A DNA stretch of 64,000 nucleotides, taken from NCBI GenBank assembly GCA_030435675.1, contig CM059623.1, positions 8,892,012-8,956,011 of the forward strand, in the 5' to 3' direction. This DNA comes from Steinernema hermaphroditum (taxonomy: Eukaryota; Nematoda; Chromadorea; Rhabditida; Steinernematidae). Within the stretch, counting starts at the first letter, position 1. Each line of letters begins with the position of its first letter. Positions 11,148-21,979 of this stretch are shown in pieces. The notes under the pieces were generated by a model. It searched no databases, had not been told where the DNA came from, and saw nothing but the letters and a program-made list of their open reading frames with translations. A program made the position numbers and the translations under genes.

Positions 11148-11155
11148 CTTTTATA
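11148..11155 (-). promoter_or_regulatory. TATA box (TATAAAAG) upstream of the small ORF
   Basis: The minus strand reads CGGCTATAAAAGGGC, with the ATG about 40 bp downstream. This is a near-consensus TATA element. Confidence 0.5.
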
Positions 11156-11159
11156 GCCG

Positions 11160-12444
11160 ATGATTGGACGGATTAGTGAACAGTGACACTCAAGTTGTCA
11201 ACAACGTAGACGTTAGATCTAGAAAAATGTTGTGTGGTGCAAAGTTGTGGGAAGTTCCCGCTCAAGATTCGCACCAAAAGAACACTGCCGCTGAGTCATC
11301 GGCTCGGCGATCGCTGTATGCGCTTTCGGAGTCGACGTCAGTCCGTCGGCGATCATTTGGCGATGCTTCGCCTCGACCCCTTCCGGGAGGTGAACTCCAC
11401 CAAAACACTCTCCGGCGATCTGCCGTCGCTTGTCTCGCCGGCCAACTGTCTGTCTATTTCCGTTGTCTCGCCTATCGGTACTCAGAGCGACGTTTACGGG
11501 CTTGCCACTCGATGCGTTTTTTTCATTTCTGGCTCTTGGATTCCACTCGATCCTTCAACTCCGCTACCGTATCTATCGCCGTTAGAAGTGCCATTTACGC
11601 CTTGCTCCTTTCAGTGTCTGCACGTAGTTCTGTATCCGCTTTCAGACATGATAATATGATTATTCATCGATAGGAATGGACTTAGTGTTTGTGGGCGTCC
11701 GAAGGCGTTCGTCTTTCCGTGAAAAAACTCGGAATTTCACCGTGTAATCGAGAAGTTTTGACCTTCGGTATCTATTGCTTTCGGTTTATAACCATTTTAT
11801 AGCTTTTCTTCTCGCTTTTTCCGTACACAGAATCGTACCGCGTCTGGCGTCATCGCCTGAGACCAGTGATATGACGCGCAGATAAGGAAAGTTTTGTGTT
11901 TTTCGCTGGGCAAACTTGAAGATCTTAATCTCGCACTCCTCCCCGTTAGCGCTCTTCTTCTGTGTGACCCTTACACGTGGTCGCGCTTTTCACGTTCCGG
12001 GCGAATTTGTCGAACTGCGATCGATATTCGCTGAGGCGTTACGGTTGTAATCGTACTTGCCTTCACAGTTCCCGTGTCATAATTCGCTTCTCTTTTATGA
12101 GTGCCGCATCCCGTTCTTATCGCTGTTGCGTTCCTTCCTTTCGCTGAATCGCGCCTCCCGACAGCTGAGGAAACCGCCCTTTCGCCCGTGGACCATTTAA
12201 GCCTTCTGTCCTCTTCCGGTCGAATCGGAGAGAATCGGGCAGGCCGTTTGTTTGGGTTGTGGATTAGTGGGAGCGCGAGACGACTGTAAGTGAGCGTAAT
12301 GGAACAGTCGCGAGGAAATAATCGGTCGGGCGAGATCGCGTGGGCGCATTCCCAACCGAATGCGATTGGATTTGTGCCAAGGAAGCGTGTGCGGAAACGA
12401 CCTATGACGTGTGTTTGTGCCCTATTCCGACTGCTCCTTTCCAG
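11160..12444. other. Intergenic / stim-1 upstream region
   Basis: Two overlapping plus-strand frames of 169 and 141 codons occupy 11164-11673, but neither has a recognisable domain and they occupy different frames of the same DNA. 11700-12440 shows no repeat or gene. It probably contains the promoter and outron of the STIM gene, whose ATG follows CCTTTCCAG. Confidence 0.35.
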
Positions 12445-14899
12445 ATGCAACTCAAATCGTCAGGAATCCTTTTCTGCCTATTTCTCTTACCGCTTATAAA
12501 GGCATCGACCGAAAAGTCGCCGATAACGAGAAGTAGGGAAACGTTGTGCTAGTGAATCTATCTGCTGTTTCAGATGTAGTTATAACTGCAGCAGAAGAAC
12601 GACTTCGAGATGTCGAAGGATTCAACGCGATTAAGGAGTTGCATCGACAAATGGACGATGATCATTCAGGCTCAATCGATCGCTCCGAATCCACTGATGT
12701 GAGCACTTTCCATGTGATATTCTCATGCTTCGCTGCTTCAGTTTATCAGAGAGGACATGAATCTTGGTGGATCCGATCGTGCACGTCGTGAGAAGGCTTT
12801 TCACCACAACAACGACGAATCCATCACTGTCGACGATCTCTGGGAGTCCTGGTTCGAATCCGATGAGCGAAGCTGGAGCGACCACGAAGTGATCGACTGG
12901 TTAAGCAAGGTCGTCGGATTACCCCAGTACGCCAACAACTTCATGGCGGCCAAAGTAACTGGAATCGCGCTTCCCCGGCTAGCCGTGCAGAACTCGTCGT
13001 ACCTTGCGACTGTTCTCGGCGTAACGAAATCGGTTCATCGACAGAAAATCCAGCTGAAGGCGATGGACTTGGTGCTCTTCGGATTCCGCGACTCTTCCTC
13101 TCGGGCCAAAGATATCCTACTTGCTGTGTTGACCGTCGTACTGGTCACCATCCTGGTGGTTTTCAAAAAGCACAAAAGTCGCTCGAAGCTGCAGATGACG
13201 GAACTGAGCACCAAATTAACGCAGTTGAAGGATATGGAGAGCGACTTCCAGGGAATGCAGCAGAGGTTCGAAGAAGAGCGAAAGAAACGGCAATCAATTT
13301 CGCCTTCGGCGGAAAACAAGGAAGAACTTGAGAACGTAAATGACAAATTACGAGCCTTATCATCTGTTCTTTGCAGCTCAAATCTCAACTGATGGAGGCA
13401 GAGAGACGTTTGGAGATGAACAGCAACATGGGCGGAGAAGGCATGCCGTTGGCTCTACAGCCACTCCTAAAGAGAACTTGCGAATTGGAGATGTCCTACG
13501 TGAGCCAGCAACGTCTTGAGTGTATCGGAGAAATGCGCGAAGCGATCGAGCTGGTCGATAAGCTCAAGAGGAAGCAGTCCTCCTTCGTTAGCTCGATCAA
13601 GTTGGCGACAGGCGCTTCTTCGGGCACTGATGAAGTCGACTCGAAGATTTTTGCTCTAAAGTGCGTAAATACACAGTAATCCCATCAAATACGTGGTTGC
13701 AGGACTCGGATGGATAAGATCATGATGGCCATGGACGAATGTTATCAACGCTGGGTAGAGATTGAGAACCACTGTGGTTTTCAGCTTACCGGGCAGTTGG
13801 GTAAGTAAATCATGGTTTCTACGCCTGTTTTTTACCGTTAGCATGTTTGGAACTTTGCTCACGAACTGTTTATGAACACTTCCCCATTTCCTGCACGTTT
13901 TATCGTTTGTGTTGTCTCGTAGTTCGGTCCTTTAGATACCCTTCCCTCAACGTCACGTCTCCCTCGAGTCGCCTCGGCGGCTTCTTTCTATGTACAGCAT
14001 CACACGTCCTCCACATCAGGTAAGACGTGCTTCCCCTTGTTTGTGTTTCCGTCGTGTTCGGTGCATTTTCTTTTCACGCATCTTTGTTGCCTTGTAGCGA
14101 TCTATTCTTCGCCAACCTACTATCTTCCAACGAGTTCTTTTGGTTCTCGCGGCCGCGTTGGAATCAACACTGGCAGCCGTTTCTCCTCATCTTCATCGGA
14201 TAGCGAAAGCTCCTCCTCCGGAGCCAGTATTTGATTGCCCCTGTCGGTACAGCTATGTTCTGGCTTCCCTCGCACGCTTCACTTGCTGGTGGGTATTGAA
14301 CGCTTTGTAGTTGTGGTTCGCTTTCTGTCCTTGACTTCTTTGACTTCGTTAACACTGGTGCACTTCACCCACTATAACATGGAACCAAAAGTTTTCCAGC
14401 ATAGCTTCCCCTGGCTGACCAGTTTCTTTCTCGTTTAGGCCTCGCAGTTTCTGGGAACGTGAGTTCGGCTAATTCTGCAATAGCTGCAACCAATAAGAAG
14501 ACGTCTACTAACGTCCTCCATCCCAACGGTACGGATTCGTCGCCGATTATCCCGAAGAAGGCGATAACTGTCCACTCGGCGAATCCTAATGCTCATGGGA
14601 TGTCAACCACGCTTTCCGATTCATCGTATGGCTTTCTTGCTGTTCGCTTACCGTCTTCTCATTCTCTACTCCATCACATACTAATTGCTTTACTTTTCAG
14701 ATTCGATCTCCTAGCAATGACAAAAACACCACCGTATTGCGAACCTACGATAGTCGTAAACTCCGCCGATTCTTCTTCCTCTGGTCAATCTGTGTCTTCC
14801 GAAGCAGCGCCTTCCTCGTCAGCAGCCACCATAACGCCGACGAAGACGGAGAAGAAGCGGTCCAAACTAATCAACCTCTTCAAAAGGAGGAAAGACTAG
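12445..14899 (+). CDS. stim-1: STIM, ER calcium sensor for store-operated calcium entry
   Basis: Exons 12445-12532, 12574-12698, 12742-13335, 13377-13660, 13703-13800, 13936-14019, 14439-14635 (or ending 14625) and 14701-14899 give about 552 residues. In order: a signal peptide ([14 protein letters not shown]); a canonical EF-hand loop [12 protein letters not shown]; a SAM domain ([19 protein letters not shown] onwards); one membrane span ([17 protein letters not shown]) followed by KKHK; a long coiled coil; a CAD/SOAR-like region ([19 protein letters not shown]); a serine-rich stretch; and a polybasic C terminus ([15 protein letters not shown]). In known STIMs the EF-SAM module senses luminal Ca2+, CAD/SOAR gates Orai, and the polybasic tail binds PIP2 at ER-plasma membrane contacts. 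An alternative last exon (14098-14234) ends the protein at about 469 residues without the basic tail. The ATG follows TTTCCAG, a likely trans-splice site. Confidence 0.95.
14098..14234 (+). CDS. stim-1: Alternative terminal exon of STIM (short isoform)
   Basis: The exon follows CCTTGTAG and accepts the same phase (1) as the 14439 exon after the donor at 14019. It adds a Y/S/T-rich tail ending [16 protein letters not shown] and a TGA at 14232-14234. Skipping it restores the frame into the polybasic exons. Both outcomes are frame-compatible, so I infer mutually exclusive 3' ends; no transcript evidence is available here. Confidence 0.55.
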
Positions 14900-15711
14900 A
14901 TTCCAACTGATCTTCGTATCCTCTTCCTCTGTGAGCTTTATCTCCCCCAACTGACCCATTTTGTACATAATGGCCTCGGAGATGGTTGTGGAAAATATTT
15001 GTGCGTCTCGCTTCCTCATCTGTGATAATATTTGCACTTCGTTGTTAGAGATATCATCCTCTGGTTGCCTTGCTTAGTGTGTTTTCTCCCCGACGATCGT
15101 TGCCTTAAACTGTCTACTTAAGTGTACTTATTGATTTTATAGGAATTGATCTATATATAAATTATTTCGCCTTCTTGGCCATACAGGCTACGCAAATGTT
15201 GGTAAACTCCACAAGTGACCTGTTTCTCGGAACGCGTCGAAGTGGCAGCGCCTCGTGATGATTTCTGTCCATCGAGGTCAGAACGTGGTGGCTCCTACCA
15301 CGACTAACGTGTCTGTTCAACACTACGGTCATTGTAGAAGTAAGGCAATTTTTGAGATGTTGAGAAGCGGATTTCTGAATTTCTTTTTTTTGGCCCTGTT
15401 TTCGGTGTTTTCTATCTCAACTTTTTTTGACGATTTTATGATGTCTTGCGACGAGTGGATGTTGTATCTTGCCGTTGGACGAATTGCTTTCCACCATACG
15501 AACCAAACCCATTCCCAGCAGAGCACAAGGAAAATCAATTTTCTCGAATAGAACTGTAAAGTAAACTTCTAGTAAAAAGCGTAACTAACAAGTGCTCTGA
15601 TTCGAACAGGCTCGGTTCGGTTGTTAATCATATTCAGAATGGATGCTCGCGTTTCTAATTTAGCGGTTTTCATGCTATTAAAATGGACTTTTTCAGCACA
15701 GAGCTCCGAAC

Positions 15712-16437
15712 ATGGAAGTCGACAAGATTCCTCAGCGTCCCAAGCGAGTCAAGGTTCCCGTCCCGAAGGTCTCCGAAGTTTTGACCTCATCCAACGATGC
15801 GCAGAACGAAGAGCAAGAGAAGGCTAAGAAGCTGATGGAGCGCATGGAGAAGAAGACCGCCGTTGTCAAGCTCACGAACTTCCCCCGTGGTTTTTTCGCC
15901 AAGCAGCAGCTGGGCTACTTCAAACAGTTCGGAAAGGTCAAGCGACTCCGCATGCTTTACAACAAGAAGGTGAGCTAGGTTCTCCGTGCACCAGTAGTAC
16001 ATCAGCGTGTTCAGAGCGGCAGACCTTCAGGAATTGCATTCATCGAGTTCGACGATCCAGATGTGGCTGAAATCGTGTGCGAATCGATGAATAACTACTT
16101 GATGTTCGAGAAGGTGTTAAAGGCGAAGCAGCTTAGAAGAAAGGACCTTCCAAAGAGTCTGCTAAGGAAGGGCGGATCGCGTCTTTTGCCCCCTCCAAGA
16201 CGGTATGCTACTTCTCGCCGACACTCGCGTTTGGCGAACGCAGAGAAGAGTGACAAGAATGTGAAGAAGGCTCAGGTACGGTGTACCTACATCTACTCAA
16301 GACATTTACTATGTTTTCTGCTTCAGGAGACTCTGAAAAAGAAGCTGACGAAGAAAAACGAGGAGTTCGAGAAGGCCGGAATCAATTACAAGTTCAACTT
16401 CGGAGCGAAGAAGACGGAAACCGCCGATTCTGATTGA
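15712..16437 (+). CDS. NIFK/MKI67IP-like nucleolar RRM protein
   Basis: Three exons (15712-15969, 16015-16275, 16327-16437) give 209 residues. A basic N terminus leads into an RRM at about residues 45-125. RNP2 is seen as VVKLTNFPRGF, and RNP1 appears after the first intron as SGIAFIEFDDPDVAE. The R-K-D-L-P-K-S-L-L linker and a C-terminal basic helix (LKKKLTKKNEEFEKAGINYKF) match the NIFK family, which works in large-subunit rRNA processing in the nucleolus. Family members also contain an FHA-binding segment; I cannot identify it here. TTTTTCAG lies 15 bp before the ATG, probably the leader acceptor. Length fits nematode relatives. It shares its strand with STIM but starts about 800 bp after the STIM stop, so an operon is unlikely. 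Confidence 0.88.
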
Positions 16438-16872
16438 GCTGTTGTTTACCTGTAAATCTTGTTATTGTTGTTGTTGATTTTCATTGTTGAGGAAGACTGA
16501 AATCTGTCGTTCAGCCTTGACTTGGGTGGCGATGATCGCGTATCGTTTATCTTTATCCGAAGGTGGCGGCAGGTTTTGTGCAACAGCATGATCTGTAATT
16601 AGCGGAGCGGCGATCCATTGGATCAACGCCGATAGGGCGCCCCGGCAGGTCCCCCGATTCAATCGGTCTTGTTTCTTTTTGCGAAGCCGAAATTAATTTT
16701 GTGCGATAGCATCAAAAGGAAGCGGAGACTCAGAAATCAGCGATGGCGTTTTGCCGACGTCGTTTGATTGATCACATGCGGGAACTTTTTCGGCTTCTTC
16801 TTTGCGTCTCCGTCGCCGATTTGATGATCTTCTGCAGATGGCGACGGATGTAGATTCGGGAAGAGGATTCAC

Positions 16873-17015
16873 AGACAGCATTGTCTACACAGAGAAGCTG
16901 CCATACTGTCTAAAGAGACCCGTAGACAGATTGCAAGACATGAATCTTTGCAGGGTCTGTCTTGTCTGGAACAGCACCCAGACAGTCTAAATTCTGGTTC
17001 CACAGTCTACTGTCT
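16873..17015. promoter_or_regulatory. Cluster of 12 GTCT/AGAC motifs (possible Smad-binding elements)
   Basis: Twelve GTCT or AGAC tetramers occur in 143 bp, including CAGACAGTCTAA, GTCTGTCTTGTCTGG and CTGTCTAAAGAGAC. About one would be expected by chance at even base composition. GTCT is the core Smad-binding element. A decayed simple repeat is an equally open explanation. Confidence 0.3.
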
Positions 17016-18151
17016 CATTAAAGAATCGTGTAGGGGTGTGCGTGTCATGTTGGTGTTAATCTGCATGGAGTGCGCACGACGAACCGATTGTGACAGTAAC
17101 AGACGAGATAGCGCCGATGCGATGTGCAACTCTTCTAATTACCTTGACACATTGCGCGAAGGGAGGTTATCCGAGCCAATCTACATCGTTCGGGAACCTG
17201 AGTTGGCATCGCCGGGAGACGTGGAGAGAGCGCAGCCCTAGTGGGCAGAGAAGTACTGTAGCCAATAGAAGCAATTCGCGTTCATCTCCCCTTATCAGCT
17301 GGGGGATCTTGTGCAAACAACGCTTTGTCCCATTCTGAAAAACGAGTTGGAGAAGCGCGATTCGAATTTCGAAGGAACGTGGCGAGGAACGTTAAGCACG
17401 AGAATGATCGATGGGGAACGACTTCTGTGGGCGCTTTTTTCAAACGCGCTTTGTTCGTTTGAAAAAGTGTTCGCGGAAAGTCACTCGACGCCCCCTAGGG
17501 TACTGTGGGTTCCATGAGTCAGAGAAAATTCCGCAGAGGAAGATACTGTCGAGATATGCGCTTGGAGGTCAAGAGGTGATTGATCAGAGGTGTGTGGTTT
17601 GCATACTTCTCTTCCGAGAATTCGAAGTTTTCCGGAGGAAGAGCACTGTGGACGGAACAAGCACGGACTGGTGAAGTGACCAGGTCAACAAGGAAGTGCC
17701 TTCAGTACCATATCTACCTTCCTCCATTGAGCCTCCTCTAGGGCCATTCCACGATAATTCTCATTTCCTTGCAGATCCAAGACTTTGACCTTCTTACAGT
17801 CTACAGTACCCCACTGTCAGTGTCAGCAACACCCATTAATCACCTCTTAGCACATACTTTCCCTCGAAAGTGCAAATCCGTTTCCCACCTCTCCGGGCAC
17901 GGTGTGCACACTCTCTCCACGGCAATTAGCCCTAATCCCCTTTTCGTCTCCGACGCGTCCTCAGATACATCTCCGCGATAGCGCCTTCTGTTACACAACA
18001 AGCCTGAGAAAGCGTCTCGAGTATCTCTCACCGACACACTCAATCATCAATTACGCGGCCCCTTTCAGCACCGCTCCTACCGTACCCCGGCCCCTCCGTC
18101 GGCGTTCTGTTTATCCGGCGATTGCGCGGCTAATCTCCCTCTAATTTCGCT

Positions 18152-18603
18152 CTGTTTGGCTATTCACTCGTCGCTGTCAATTGGCGCGCATTTAATTGGA
18201 TGAATATTGCTTCCCGAAGTCGCGAGTGTCGCCGACAGATTATCTCGAGGCCGCGTGGCCGCCCCTGATATTATATGCTAATTGTTGTTGTTTTCGCAGC
18301 GCGCCTGGAAGCGCCGGTTTAATTGGCTAATCGGCGGTGACGCGCCGCGGAAGAAGCGCGGATTTGAATAATTGATCTCGGCGTCTTCGCTCCTTTCGGC
18401 GGCTGCCCGCTCTGGGCTACGGATATGGCCAGGGGCAACGTCGTCACAGGAAAACACAGATGACCTGCAAACATAAGGATCGATTTGAACGGTAACTAGG
18501 ATACCCTTGAGATCATCTGTCGGCGACACTCGCGACTTCGGAAAGCAATATTCATCCAATTAAATGCGCGCCAATTGACAGCGACGAGTAAATAGCCAAA
18601 CAG
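18152..18603. repeat. Long inverted repeat, 95-bp arms
   Basis: The left arm, 18152-18246, and the right arm, 18509-18603, are reverse complements with about three mismatches in 95 positions. The spacer is about 262 bp. Both arms contain ATTTAATTGGATGAATATT. No terminal duplication is visible, so a transposon is not shown. A transcript across it would fold into a long hairpin. Confidence 0.85.
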
Positions 18604-18905
18604 TGATGGGAACGGTAACTAGGATACCGAGGAAAACAAGGAAGTCCTGCAAAAGTTGCTTCCTTTACGTTGATCCGAAAGACGTTCAGCCCTAGAGCAA
18701 TCTTAGATTCTCCCAATCCGATGATCCACAACCAGTCCAGAGATCTTCTCAAAGTCTCCGATCCCATTGGCTGACTAGAAGTTTCCAGAAATTGACTATA
18801 ACACCGTAGATAGTATTCGAGCAAGTCCGAGCTGTATAGTAGCAGGTATAATTAGGATGGCTCATAGAAGGGAATCTAGAAGGGACAATTTCGTCACAGA
18901 AAAAC
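18430..18905. repeat. Short direct repeats
   Basis: GGTAACTAGGATACC occurs at about 18491 and again at 18612. GTCACAGGAAAACACAGATGACCTG-like sequence at about 18434 recurs in diverged form (GTCACAGAAAAACGTAGATGACCTG) at about 18891. These suggest fragments of one dispersed repeat family around the inverted repeat. Confidence 0.55.
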
Positions 18906-20330
18906 GTAGATGACCTGACATACAGTGTTACTTTTTAGATTTTTTAGATTTACTTCCTAGGAGCGTAAAAAGTCCATCTCTGAGCCCCATTGGCAAATCT
19001 AACTTCCGACCCATATTCAGATCGACCTTTTTTGCACAGCATAGTGGCACTTTAGAGAGATCGCCTAATTCCGGGTGGTCTCCCTAAATCAGCCTCAAGG
19101 TCTCGCAGCCCATAAGCTTCGTCGACTCTTTCAGGCACCGCCGAATCAAGCCGAATCGATCAGATTAATTTATCTCCGTCGATCGAGCGCTTCTTTGCCG
19201 CAATCGCCTCGGGTCCTCTTGGAGGTAAATGGGAGTCTTATCGCAGAGCGCGCCATCTGCCGGCGAGTGACAGCCGATAAGCGGCGGCGTCCCAATTAGG
19301 AGTGCGCGGTGGCCCTTAGGTGCGTCGGTGCGGGAGAAAGCGCCGCCGGTCGGGTGTCAATTAATTAATAATGCGACTGTAGCGGAGTCGAGTTGTCGCC
19401 GAAGAAGAAGGCGCCTCGAGAGGCAGATCGCTATCGGTCGTGTTCGATCGAATTCCTCTGGTGTCGACTCAGATACTGATCGCCGGACTGAACAGAGGGC
19501 GACACACAAAAAGCTAATTAACACGCAAACAAAGAACGTTTCGCGTTGATGGATTTATCCACGGGAAGGTGGATGAGTCCGAGTACCGTAATCCGGGGTG
19601 GGCAGTTACAGCAGATGGCGCTGCAAAAAGCGATCTGTGGTCGCTTTCGGCTGAAGATCGTGGAGGGCTGTACTAATTCGATTAATTTTGACCCTAGGGG
19701 AGGCACGAGATAAGAAGTTAAGGGAACTGCAGTTGTTTTGGGGCTAATGGAGGGGGTGATATCCCAGAAGGACTGGGGTTTCCCAGTCGTTGTTTTACTT
19801 AGAAGAATCATAACTCTTGGGGTTCCAGGCCTATCATCGCCATATCGCCAGAAGGGTGATAAACCACAGATCATCTTGGCCTCGTAAACCTCGTTCGCAC
19901 CTCGGCGACCTCCACCGACGCACTTCCGCCACTGTAAATCTCAGAATCAACCTTCGAATCTCGATTCCGTCGCCTTCATCCATCTTCGTCTGTTTTTACA
20001 AGACGCAAAACGTTTATTTATCGCTCCCGAAGATAACACTCTCGTAAATCCCTTCGCGTTGGCGCGTGAAAGGTCACCCCAAGTGCGAGCGATGACGAGG
20101 CGTCGCCGGATTTCGCCTTCTGGGCCGGCGCCCGAGATCTGAGATCCGGTCGGCGGCGGAGCGCGGGGCGGGGGCGGAGCCAGGGGCAGGCGTGACGGGT
20201 TCCAATCAGCGCGCCGCGCGATACCGTAATAGCCAGCAGCCATTAGCCGTCATTAGGTCGTGTCGGCTCATTCGCTCGTTTTTACAAGTAATTGGACGGC
20301 TTGTCTCCGCACATCTCTCCCGAGGCGATC

Positions 20331-21785
20331 ATGGACACCTTCTCCGAGGCGTCGTCGTCGGACACCAGTCTTCGCAGTCTGAGCAGCCCTGACGTCTCCC
20401 CCAAGTCCCGCGTGCTCAAGTTCTCCATCCAGAACATCCTCGATCCTCACTTCGGCCAGGTAGGCGCTCCAGAAAGCCGCAGCCTCTATGGTGGCCCTCT
20501 TTCAGAAACGCTCACAGCTCCATCTTCTGCAGTGGGAGAACCTCGCCGCCCTTCCGAAGCTGCATCTGGTAAGCCTTTCACACGCCTCCCCTGCATATCA
20601 GATGCACCCTTACCCACACGCCTATCGGGTGATTCATTCATCGGCCTACCCTTTAATCCGCCTCGCTTCGGCCAATCGTTTAATCCGCCAATCGTGTTAA
20701 TCTCCAAAAACATTCCCGTCCAAAGGTCGCCCGCGCCCCCTAATTAGAAAACTTTCGTCTTTCCGCCTTTCCCACTGCCTTCTTACAGACCGAACGTTTC
20801 GTCCCGTCAGCGGCCCAGTCCCCAATCGACCTGAAGTCGCCTCCGGCCCAGCCCGCCTGGGTGTACTGTACCCGCTACTCGGACCGGCCCAGCTCCGGGC
20901 CCCGGAATCGGCGCATGAAGCGGAAGGAGGCGAGCGACGAGGACAAGAGACCGCGCACCGCCTTCACCTCCGACCAGCTTGAGCGCCTGAAGCAGGAGTT
21001 CACCAACAACAAGTACCTCACGGAGAAGCGCCGCCAGGAGCTGGCGCATGAACTCGGTCTCAACGAGTCGCAGATTAAGATTTGGTTCCAGGTGGGTCGC
21101 GTTTGAATTCGATGGGGCGGGTGATAAGCGAGTCCTCGGTTGTAACGAGGTCGTAAATGGGCTAAGAAACAGACCCACAGGAGAGACAATGGAACTGGTT
21201 CGCTCGTAAATTTTCGAATACAAAATACGCGCCTTTTTGACAGATTTTACGATTCTGCATGTTGCGCTATTTTCGAAGGGGTGGCACCTACCGTAGCCCG
21301 GGTGGATGTGGGCGAAAGAGAGATGGGGAAACACAGAAAATCCTTCAAATAGGCGTGGAACTTCCTTGTTTCTCGCGTCGCCGATCCTAAAAAAAGACCA
21401 ACCACCGCAACACTCTCCTTCTGGCTGTTTATCCCTTCCGATCCATCACGGCCTAACCTCTCCTCCCCCATTGGAATGCTATATTTACCGACATTGTAAT
21501 CACATCGCCAATTTCGCCTCTTTCGCTCTCTTTTGCGCGAAAACCGGTCGTCCGGGCGGCGATCTTGTTAACAGCGCTCATTAACAAACACGCGCGACCG
21601 TAGCGGAGTCGTCGATTACGATCTCCGAGGGCGCCTCGGAGGTGAACAGCGCGATTAATTAATCACGACTGACTCTGGCTTTGCAGAACAAACGGGCGAA
21701 GCTGAAGAAGGCCTCCGGACAGCGGCCGCCCCTCGCCATACAGCTGATGGCCCACGGCCTCTACAACCACTCCACGCAGCCCTGA
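20331..21785 (+). CDS. ceh-16: Engrailed homeodomain transcription factor
   Basis: Exons 20331-20459, 20789-21091 and 21687-21785 give 176 residues. The N terminus contains the eh1 repressor motif F-S-I-Q-N-I-L (matching F-x-I-x-x-I-L), which recruits Groucho/TLE. The homeodomain (about residues 92-151) begins [21 protein letters not shown] and ends [18 protein letters not shown], with the last intron between WFQ and NKR. The diagnostic EH5 tail follows: [16 protein letters not shown]. This combination identifies engrailed; ceh-16 is the single C. elegans member, involved in seam-cell and anterior boundary fate. The 595-bp last intron and ~3.9 kb upstream DNA could carry enhancers. An AATAAA lies at 21908. 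The MLT-10-like gene begins only 195 bp beyond the stop. Confidence 0.95.
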
Positions 21786-21907
21786 CCGATTAGTCGCCTC
21801 TCGAAGATGATCTCAACCTCCGTCTTCTTCAGGAATCCGCCGAACCTCAGCTCCCTCCGCGATGTACAGAATGATTGGATTATAGTTTGACGACATAGAT
21901 TATGTGA

Positions 21908-21913
21908 ATAAAT
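21908..21913 (+). terminator. AATAAA poly(A) signal of engrailed
   Basis: AATAAA occurs about 125 bp after the engrailed stop and about 67 bp before the next gene's ATG, so mRNA 3'-end formation and the start of the downstream gene are very close. Confidence 0.55.
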
Positions 21914-21979
21914 ATATTTTACTGCAAGTCGAGGGGCAGAACTCAAGGTTGGTTAGGGAAGAAGTCAGAAGTGACTACG

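Larger units (their letters stand above)
16438..20330. other. Gene-poor, repeat-bearing upstream region of engrailed
   Basis: No coding gene is supported over 3.9 kb. Contents seen: a cluster of GTCT/AGAC tetranucleotides (16873-17015), a 95-bp inverted repeat (18152-18603) and short dispersed direct repeats (18430-18905), each listed separately. Long non-coding DNA before a homeodomain gene in an otherwise dense window suggests cis-regulatory sequence. Confidence 0.45.

Noticed and set aside
11164..11673. Two overlapping plus-strand frames (169 and 141 codons)
   Set aside because: They use the same DNA in different frames, show no domain, and the longer one lacks an ATG start. Transcript data could revive one.
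16800..17250. Short plus-strand frames near the GTCT cluster
   Set aside because: Under 100 codons, no splice structure or recognisable sequence.
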